Below, piece by piece: positions 57,913-64,000 of a stretch of 64,000 nucleotides of DNA; within the stretch, counting starts at the first letter, position 1; each line of letters starts with the position of its first letter. The position numbers were made by a program, and so were the translations under genes. The notes under the pieces were generated by a model that worked only from the letters and a program-made list of their open reading frames with translations, ran no database searches and was not told the origin of the DNA. Source of the DNA: Oscillospiraceae bacterium (GTDB taxonomy: Bacteria; Bacillota; Clostridia; Saccharofermentanales; Saccharofermentanaceae); contig CADAKH010000020.1 in NCBI GenBank assembly GCA_902788505.1, forward strand, positions 21,538 through 85,537, read 5' to 3'.

Positions 57913-60888
57913 ATGACATTTTTGCGTGTGAAGAAGATGATGATAGGGGTTTTATGTTCTGCATTGTTTATGTCAATCGTGCCTCTAAATACTGGCGAAA
58001 CAGTTTGTGCGGATACGTTCATTTCGTTTGATGATAATACAGTTACGCATAATGAATTCAGAAGTGTTGAAAATTATGAGTACAATGCCGAAGTTAATAC
58101 ATTAGCTCAATGGACTGGACATTCAAACATTGAAATAACATTCACTAATACCGGGGATGAGACAATCCATGATTGGTATTTCACGTTTGATTATAACTAT
58201 TCGATAGAAAACCCATATAATTGTTATGTTCTTGAACACGAGGATAATCTCTATACCATTGGAAATAATGATTGGAATCAGGATATTCTTCCTGGTGAAT
58301 CAGTAACAATAGGTTTTACCGCCGCATCTGATGACGGCAGTGAAATATCTGATGAGCCAACCTTTTACCTGTTAAATACAAAAACTATCGCAAGATCAAG
58401 TTCGGAGCTTGCATGGTCTTTTGAACAATACTCCGATTGGACAACTGGTTTTAGCGGTGCGCTTATACTTGTCAATAACTCTGAGGAACAGATAAGAGAT
58501 TGGAATATTACATTTATTTCAAACAGGCCGATAACTCAAATAGATGCCGCAGTATTATCGACTGATGCCGATGGCGTGTATACAATTAGTAATGATGGAA
58601 ACAACCAGAATATTGCTGCAGGTCAATCTTACAGAATTGAACTTCAAGGCGGAGAACACGATCCGTCTGAATCATTTGCGCTTACTGATTATACTGTTTC
58701 AGCTAAAGCATTAGCGTATACACTCGATGAAGATAATGATGATAATGGAATAGCCGATGTTCGCGAGATAGATTTCACTGGGATTGTGACAGTGACGCCA
58801 ACAGCTACACCTATCCCTACTGCAACACCAACGCCTATTGTTACTAATACACCTTCACCGACAGCAATTCCGACGACGGAACCGACTATTAATCCTACGT
58901 CTACGGTAACGCCTACACCTTCTCCAGTTATAACGATAACTCCATCTCCATCTTCAACACCAACGCCTACGGCTATTCCAACGGGAGTTCCTGATGATAT
59001 TGATTATGAAAAAGACTCAGATTCTGACGGGTTACCTGATTATCTCGAGGATTATTATGGAACAGATAAGTATAATGCTGATTCTGATTCTGACGGTGTA
59101 AATGATCTCTTTGAATTTGTATTGTCTACAGATCCACTTACACCTGATTCAAATGGAGATAATGACTACGATTCTGACGGATTAACCAACGCGCAAGAAT
59201 CTGCTTTAGGAACAAGTCCTATTGAAGCAGATACTGATAATGATGGCTTAACTGATGGAGAAGAGGTCAATACATTTGGTACAGATCCGCGCAAATATGA
59301 TACGGATGATGATGAGATGTCCGATTATAGCGAAGTCAATTTGGGAAGTGATCCTCTTATTCCGGACAGTGATGTAATGAGACCCCAAACCATAGCATTT
59401 GAACCATCTGATGATTCTTCTCTTTCAGGAGTAACCAAGGTAACCGTAAGCGGATATATTAGTGGATGTATAAATGAGAATACTAAAATTAGCGATATCT
59501 ATGGAAAGGATTTACATACTTCTTCCATAGAAGCACTTGTAGGTGATCCCGTAAGCATTGAAACGACAGGCGAATTCAGTTCGATGACAATAACGTTTTA
59601 CTATACTGATGGTTTGAATGAGAATAACCTTAGAATAATGTGGTACGACGAAGAAAACTGTGAATATGTTGTTCTTGATAATTATTCAATTAACAAATCA
59701 AGAAATACTATAAGTGTAACAACTACTCATTTTTCGAAGTATATGCTTATAGATGAAGAAGTATGGGTAAACACGTGGATAGATGCTTGTTGTGAAGCAG
59801 GATACATAAGCAATATCGGCAACGCATATTCATTACCTTCATATATTAGACGCTTGAATAACAAATATGATGATAATGATGGAGATGGTATTGTTGATAA
59901 TCTTGAAACTGCAGGAATGATTAATAATATCGGTCACGTAGTATATACAGACCCAAGTAAAACAGATACGGATTATGACGATTTATCAGATGGATATGAA
60001 ATGGGTGAATTCGGTGTAGTTGGCGATATTATCAGCTATTCAAAATACACCAAATATCTTGATGCATGGCCGGTATCGCTTGGTTCACGTTATGAAGATT
60101 ATGTATTCTTGAAACAAAAATCTAGTCCTGTTAAAGATGATTCAGATGAAGATGGAGTGTTGGATGGCATTGACTATTCACCCAACGAACTAAATCCTGA
60201 TGTAGTATATATAATTCATGCAGATGAATGGAGTAATAATGCTAGCTTTTGGGAAAGAAAATACAGTAAAGAATATAAAGTTATAAATATAGTATGTGAT
60301 GATTGGGATATGTTCAAAAACCATTGGAAATCTCTTGGAGAAGAAGCCGATAAGGTTGCCTATAATATTGATCGAGTGATTTTGATGTATCATGGCAATA
60401 TAGGTGCCTTTGCGGTTGGAAACTCTTTAATTGAAACAGAATATATTAAGTATAGGTTTAATGATGCTGATGGTTATATATCAGAACTATGTGATAAGAA
60501 AATAAGAGTTCTTGATTTAAAAATTTGTAACAGTGGAGAGCTTTCAGCAACGAATATTGACATCGATACGTATATTCCAGGTTCACAGGATTATGATCGA
60601 GGTTATAATATTGCCATTCAATTCCTTGCTAGTTGTCAAAGCATTACTTATGTTAGAGCTTGGGATGGACTATATATTTTTTTCGATGGAGATTTAGGAG
60701 ACTATGAAAGAAGTTATAATGAAGAAACTGGCGAGTTCAAAAGGTGGTGCTATATTTACTCGCATTCTCCAGATACCTATCCCCCTTTTGATGTAGCTAT
60801 AGACTATGATGTTGAAATTAATGGTGCATATATTAATCCTTTTATGGCCGACTGCTTGGACTTAATAGAACGGCTGCGACAATCGTAA
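57913..60888 (+). CDS. Secreted calcium-binding repeat protein with a clan CD protease-like domain
   Basis: A 991-residue protein from ATG 57913, with GGAGGG 8 nt upstream. A signal peptide (MMIGVLCSALFMSIVPL) is followed by two CBM2-like modules (about 45-145 and 155-260), a Thr/Pro linker (about 292-359), calcium-binding type 3 repeats (about 366-495, e.g. DSDSDGVNDLFE, DTDNDGLTDGEE), a ZU5-like stretch and more Asp-rich repeats. The C-terminal 225 residues have RVILMYHGNIG (His827) and VLDLKICNSGEL (Cys872), the His-Gly and Cys-x-Gly pattern of clan CD (caspase-like) peptidases. Function is inferred. Confidence 0.75.
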   Translation: MTFLRVKKMMIGVLCSALFMSIVPLNTGETVCADTFISFDDNTVTHNEFRSVENYEYNAEVNTLAQWTGHSNIEITFTNTGDETIHDWYFTFDYNYSIENPYNCYVLEHEDNLYTIGNNDWNQDILPGESVTIGFTAASDDGSEISDEPTFYLLNTKTIARSSSELAWSFEQYSDWTTGFSGALILVNNSEEQIRDWNITFISNRPITQIDAAVLSTDADGVYTISNDGNNQNIAAGQSYRIELQGGEHDPSESFALTDYTVSAKALAYTLDEDNDDNGIADVREIDFTGIVTVTPTATPIPTATPTPIVTNTPSPTAIPTTEPTINPTSTVTPTPSPVITITPSPSSTPTPTAIPTGVPDDIDYEKDSDSDGLPDYLEDYYGTDKYNADSDSDGVNDLFEFVLSTDPLTPDSNGDNDYDSDGLTNAQESALGTSPIEADTDNDGLTDGEEVNTFGTDPRKYDTDDDEMSDYSEVNLGSDPLIPDSDVMRPQTIAFEPSDDSSLSGVTKVTVSGYISGCINENTKISDIYGKDLHTSSIEALVGDPVSIETTGEFSSMTITFYYTDGLNENNLRIMWYDEENCEYVVLDNYSINKSRNTISVTTTHFSKYMLIDEEVWVNTWIDACCEAGYISNIGNAYSLPSYIRRLNNKYDDNDGDGIVDNLETAGMINNIGHVVYTDPSKTDTDYDDLSDGYEMGEFGVVGDIISYSKYTKYLDAWPVSLGSRYEDYVFLKQKSSPVKDDSDEDGVLDGIDYSPNELNPDVVYIIHADEWSNNASFWERKYSKEYKVINIVCDDWDMFKNHWKSLGEEADKVAYNIDRVILMYHGNIGAFAVGNSLIETEYIKYRFNDADGYISELCDKKIRVLDLKICNSGELSATNIDIDTYIPGSQDYDRGYNIAIQFLASCQSITYVRAWDGLYIFFDGDLGDYERSYNEETGEFKRWCYIYSHSPDTYPPFDVAIDYDVEINGAYINPFMADCLDLIERLRQS

Positions 60889-61217
60889 GAAATAGTAATA
60901 AATCGGACGAAAAATGCTTTATTGTCCTGTTAGCATTAGATGAAATTGTATCGCAACAGGATAGGTGCACCGTATTGTAGCAGTTTAGAATTTCAATATT
61001 TAGAAAATCTTCTGCTAAAACAATTGATTAATAGTGATTGATGTTGATAATAAGGCGGTAAAAATAATGAAGGTGGTGGCATATTTTCCAAGAAACAGGC
61101 ATACATTTAAACATGTTTAATAACTGCCTGGTGGGTTCAATCTATAACAACTCGGAATATCGAGAGAAAGGATAAAACTAATCACTTAACCATATTGATT
61201 AGAATATATATGATTAA
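60889..61217 (+). other. Gene-free stretch after the secreted protein
   Basis: AT-rich. I see no recognisable gene, repeat or terminator beyond weak local symmetry. Confidence 0.5.
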
Positions 61218-61487
61218 ATGAATAAGAATAAACGAATAATCCTTATTGTTTTGATTATAGTTTTGTTAACTGTCATGCTTATTCCGATTAAGTCGAAGCA
61301 GTATTATGGTACAAGCTACACTGCGGTTTTGTACCAGGTTTTTATTATTCGAGAAATATCTCCAGCTCCGCATGGAATGTCTTCTAATAAGCAGATTACT
61401 AAAGGTACTAAAGTATTTATATTGTTTATTAAAGTTTATGATGATACAGAAACTGTGTTATACGATGGGAACATAGATGGAATATAA
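61218..61487 (+). CDS. Small membrane-anchored protein, paralogue 1
   Basis: An 89-residue protein with one N-terminal membrane helix (IILIVLIIVLLTVMLIPI) and a short exported part (SYTAVLYQVFIIREISPAPHGMSSNKQITKGTKVFILFIKVYDDTETVLYDG). It closely resembles the next gene. No family is recognised. Confidence 0.6.
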   Translation: MNKNKRIILIVLIIVLLTVMLIPIKSKQYYGTSYTAVLYQVFIIREISPAPHGMSSNKQITKGTKVFILFIKVYDDTETVLYDGNIDGI

Positions 61488-61672
61488 TTAAGAGTATTTA
61501 TATGCATGGCGCAATTTCAACGACCGGGCAAAGGACACTTATAAAGAAAAAGCGAGAAATATTCACTGCATATGTTTTTGAGCACACTGAAGAAAGTACT
61601 TTACGAGCTGCTTTACTGGAATCTTTCGTGCCGCGCCAATTCAAGAGCCACCACTTCATGAGGTTTAGTATT

Positions 61673-61945
61673 ATGAAAAAACATAGTGCAAAGCGCTGGG
61701 CATTATTAATTGTAGCAATTGTTATATTTGTATATATTTTGCTTTTGTTTCCAATTAAGATGAAGTTATCTGATGGAACACATTATGATGCAATCTTATA
61801 TCAAGTTATATTTGTATACAGATTATCAATGGGTCCTCATGACGGCACTTCTAGAAACTGCTTAACAAAAGGTACAAAAATATACGTTTTAGGGAGTCTG
61901 GTCTATGATGATACAGAAACCATATTAGTAGATCCAAATGAATAA
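61673..61945 (+). CDS. Small membrane-anchored protein, paralogue 2
   Basis: A 90-residue protein from ATG 61673, with GAGG 9 nt upstream; the longer frame from 61502 is unlikely. A membrane helix (WALLIVAIVIFVYILLLFPI) is followed by HYDAILYQVIFVYRLSMGPHDGTSRNCLTKGTKIYVLGSLVYDDTETILVDP, matching paralogue 1. Tandem duplicates suggest an immunity or surface family. Confidence 0.6.
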   Translation: MKKHSAKRWALLIVAIVIFVYILLLFPIKMKLSDGTHYDAILYQVIFVYRLSMGPHDGTSRNCLTKGTKIYVLGSLVYDDTETILVDPNE

Positions 61946-61990
61946 TATTGTATATTTCAATCCTGACATTTAACTAAAAGGAGTTGTTAT

Positions 61991-62593
61991 ATGGATTACA
62001 AAGTAATGAGAGATAGAATTTCGAGAAGAGATGATTTAGTTGCGCGTCTTACTCACCTAACACGAGGTAGCACCGATGATGATGCATTTGATGTATTATG
62101 GAAAATTCTTACAGAAAAGAAACTTAATGGAAGCGATAATTCTGGGTATGTTATAGGAGACACTAAAGCTGTTTGTTTCCAAGAAGTTCCTCTGTATTCA
62201 ATAGCACAATCATTACTCTATGAAGATGATAAATCTGACATTATACGTTATTCATGGTTTGGATTAAGATTTAATAAAAACGTTCTGTTTCGAAGAGGCG
62301 CTAGACCCGTAATTTATGGAAAAACAGAAGAACTAAAAAGATTACTACCTCCGGACAATTATTGGCGAATTGTAAGATTAGATCTTGATTCCAGTAAGAA
62401 TTGTATTGATTGGACGCATGAACGTGAATGGAGGATTAAAAATGTTTGCCCATTTGAATATGATGATATTGAAGTAATTGTTAAAAATGATATTTACTAT
62501 CGTAAATTTATAGAACGATGTATTACCGAAAAACGGATGGAAATATTGTCAGAGATTCATGGCATTGTTCCATTGAACACAGTGATTTCTTGA
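61991..62593 (+). CDS. DUF2971-like protein
   Basis: A 200-residue protein with AAAAGGAG upstream. The motifs AVCFQEVPLYSIAQSL, GLRFNKNVLFRRGARPVIY and THEREWRIKN resemble DUF2971 and related proteins, which are common in accessory and defence islands. No enzymatic activity is established for the family. The assignment is by pattern only. Confidence 0.5.
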   Translation: MDYKVMRDRISRRDDLVARLTHLTRGSTDDDAFDVLWKILTEKKLNGSDNSGYVIGDTKAVCFQEVPLYSIAQSLLYEDDKSDIIRYSWFGLRFNKNVLFRRGARPVIYGKTEELKRLLPPDNYWRIVRLDLDSSKNCIDWTHEREWRIKNVCPFEYDDIEVIVKNDIYYRKFIERCITEKRMEILSEIHGIVPLNTVIS

Positions 62594-62726
62594 GTTTTTG
62601 CTGAATGTTTTATGTTTTTGAAATTAATTAGATAAGGTAAATTTATGTGCAAGAAAATGTCGAGTGTTTACATATAATATTGATTTATAACTTGTACAAA
62701 TTATTTAACGAAGGGATGGTTAACTT

Positions 62727-62915
62727 GTGTCAATTCATTATGTAGTAAGCAAAACAAATAATGGCGGTTGGGGTGTTAAGCGACAAGGAACAGCCAGATT
62801 CAGTATGTATACAGCCAATAAAAATGAAGCAATTAAGATGGGAAGAGTATTAAGCATTAAGAACAACGGTAAACTTGTGATTGTAGACCATTCAAGCAAA
62901 GAGCAAAAATTATAA
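62727..62915 (+). CDS. DUF2188 family protein
   Basis: A 62-residue protein with a GTG start and AAGGGATGG upstream. The sequence HYVVSKTNNGGWGVKRQGTARFSMYTANKNEAIKMGRVLSIKNNGKLVIV matches DUF2188 (HVVPxxxGWAVKxxG...A...A...GGELVV). Function unknown. Confidence 0.75.
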   Translation: MSIHYVVSKTNNGGWGVKRQGTARFSMYTANKNEAIKMGRVLSIKNNGKLVIVDHSSKEQKL

Positions 62916-62944
62916 AACAAAGAGGGCGAGGCAAAGTTATAACT

Positions 62945-63784
62945 ATGAGAAAAAAGAATAAACCTGTAGTAGCTATAATGTATGATTTTGATAAAACTCT
63001 CTGCACCAAAGATATGCAGGAATATACCTTTATTCCTAATGTAGGATTAACGGCAAATGAGTTTTGGGCAGAATCAAATCAACTTGCCAAAGATAAGAAA
63101 ATGGATGGCATTCTAGCATATATGCATGTAATGCTTGAAAAGGCACACGCAGCAAAACAAAGCATTTGTCGAGAAGAATTTGTAAAAATGGGGAAAGATC
63201 TTGAATTCTTTCCTGGTGTAGTAGAGTGGTTTGAGCGGATTAATAAAATTGGATGTGATTTGGATTTGAATATCGAACATTATATTATCTCATCCGGACT
63301 GCACGAAATAATTGAAGGCTCAAGTATTTACAAACAGTTTAGAGATGTTTTTGCTTGTGAATATTTGTATGATGAAAACAATGTAGCTTGTTGGCCGAAG
63401 AATGCAGTGAACTATACAACTAAAACACAGTTTTTATTTCGAATAAATAAGGGCGTATTAGATATTTCAAATGATTATGACCTTAATACTTATACTCCTG
63501 AAGACGACAGAAGGGTACCATTCCGAAACATGATTTACATAGGAGATGGTCTGACAGATGTGCCTTGTATGAAGTTGGTAAAGATCAATGGAGGATATTC
63601 TATTGCGGTGTATCAAAAAGGGAAACGTACTAAGGTCGAAAACTTGATTACTAATAATCGGGTTAACTTTATAGAACCTGCAGATTATAGAGAAGGATCC
63701 AGTCTTGATAAGACGGTAAACCATATCCTTGTTAAAATGTCGATGGTGAATCAGTACAAAAGTAATTGTTGGAGGAAATGTTGA
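62945..63784 (+). CDS. HAD-family hydrolase
   Basis: A 279-residue protein. The nucleophile motif is MYDFDKTLC (Asp at 14 and 16), motif II is HYIISSGLHEI, and motif IV is MIYIGDGLTDVPCMKLV. A cap region lies between. Phosphatase activity on an unknown substrate is expected. It overlaps no neighbour and is followed directly by a small gene. Confidence 0.88.
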   Translation: MRKKNKPVVAIMYDFDKTLCTKDMQEYTFIPNVGLTANEFWAESNQLAKDKKMDGILAYMHVMLEKAHAAKQSICREEFVKMGKDLEFFPGVVEWFERINKIGCDLDLNIEHYIISSGLHEIIEGSSIYKQFRDVFACEYLYDENNVACWPKNAVNYTTKTQFLFRINKGVLDISNDYDLNTYTPEDDRRVPFRNMIYIGDGLTDVPCMKLVKINGGYSIAVYQKGKRTKVENLITNNRVNFIEPADYREGSSLDKTVNHILVKMSMVNQYKSNCWRKC

Positions 63785-63786
63785 AA

Positions 63787-63975
63787 ATGTATACATATAT
63801 TGGATCTGAGAGCGATTATAATGATAAATTTGATCAAGCGGAGTATGCCTATGAAAGAGGAGATTGGCGAACTGCGTTTGGATACTATAATGCTTGCTTT
63901 GATTATGCGAGTAAAAATGGAAAACCAACATCTTATCTTGAAATGAAAATGGAAGACTGCAGAGAACATTTTTGA
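63787..63975 (+). CDS. Small hypothetical protein
   Basis: A 62-residue protein with GGAGGA upstream; ATG 63787 or TTG 63781 are possible starts. The sequence DKFDQAEYAYERGDWRTAFGYYNACFDYASKNGKPTSYLEMKMEDCREHF looks like a single helical TPR-like hairpin pair. It follows the HAD gene by 2 nt and is probably co-transcribed. Confidence 0.5.
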   Translation: MYTYIGSESDYNDKFDQAEYAYERGDWRTAFGYYNACFDYASKNGKPTSYLEMKMEDCREHF

Positions 63976-64000
63976 GAATTGTGAATAGATAGTGATTCTT

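Overview
The window is a low-to-mid GC clostridial (Firmicutes) chromosome segment centred on the replication origin. The order dnaA-dnaN-recF-remB-gyrB, a parA/parB pair with parS sites, Clostridia-type tRNAs, a thiamine riboswitch, an Agr-type quorum system and clostridial promoters support this. A gut or rumen anaerobe is plausible, but I cannot place it below class level. Genes left of about 28.7 kb read on the minus strand and nearly all genes to the right read on the plus strand, as expected if replication starts near dnaA.

Left half (1-28.7 kb) is housekeeping. From the left edge come thiW-thiME-thiD under a TPP riboswitch; an HExxH lipoprotein; a polyamine operon (speA, speE, speB, carboxynorspermidine synthase, nspC) with a long structured leader; tRNA-Arg, mfd, pth and glmU; a lactate/malate dehydrogenase; thrS; tRNA-Ser; parB and parA with two perfect parS sites; gyrB, remB, recF, dnaN and dnaA. 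Several proteins have odd ends: ParB has a histone-like Lys/Ala/Pro tail, GyrB an acidic N-terminal extension, and ThrRS lacks the TGS domain. A sortase, purA and guaA follow on the plus strand.

From about 32.7 kb the sequence is accessory. Two tandem copies of an approximately 0.5-kb structured RNA lie between guaA and an integration module (repressor, excisionase, integrase, MobC-like protein, replication organiser-like protein). Then come two defence modules: a CBASS locus (CD-NTase with an in-frame TGA, plus a 2TM-NUDIX effector) and an AbiE-like toxin-antitoxin pair.

The most striking part is 42.4-60.9 kb. A LytTR regulator, a GHKL kinase, AgrB and a short AgrD-type peptide gene sit beside a 2636-residue secreted Rhs/YD-repeat protein with a C-terminal toxin tip and a probable immunity gene. 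The end of the Rhs core is repeated 4.4 kb downstream as a 515-bp inverted copy fused to a second, silent toxin tip with its own small genes. A tyrosine recombinase lies between the two copies. Inversion would swap toxin tips in frame. agrB is interrupted at a run of nine G, so the quorum system may be phase variable. Twin 11-bp sites with an exact 20-bp period precede the regulator, agrB and a large secreted calcium-binding protein, suggesting one regulon. The model is a quorum-controlled, phase-variable, tip-switching secreted toxin. The right end holds small membrane proteins, a DUF2971-like protein, a DUF2188 protein and a HAD hydrolase.
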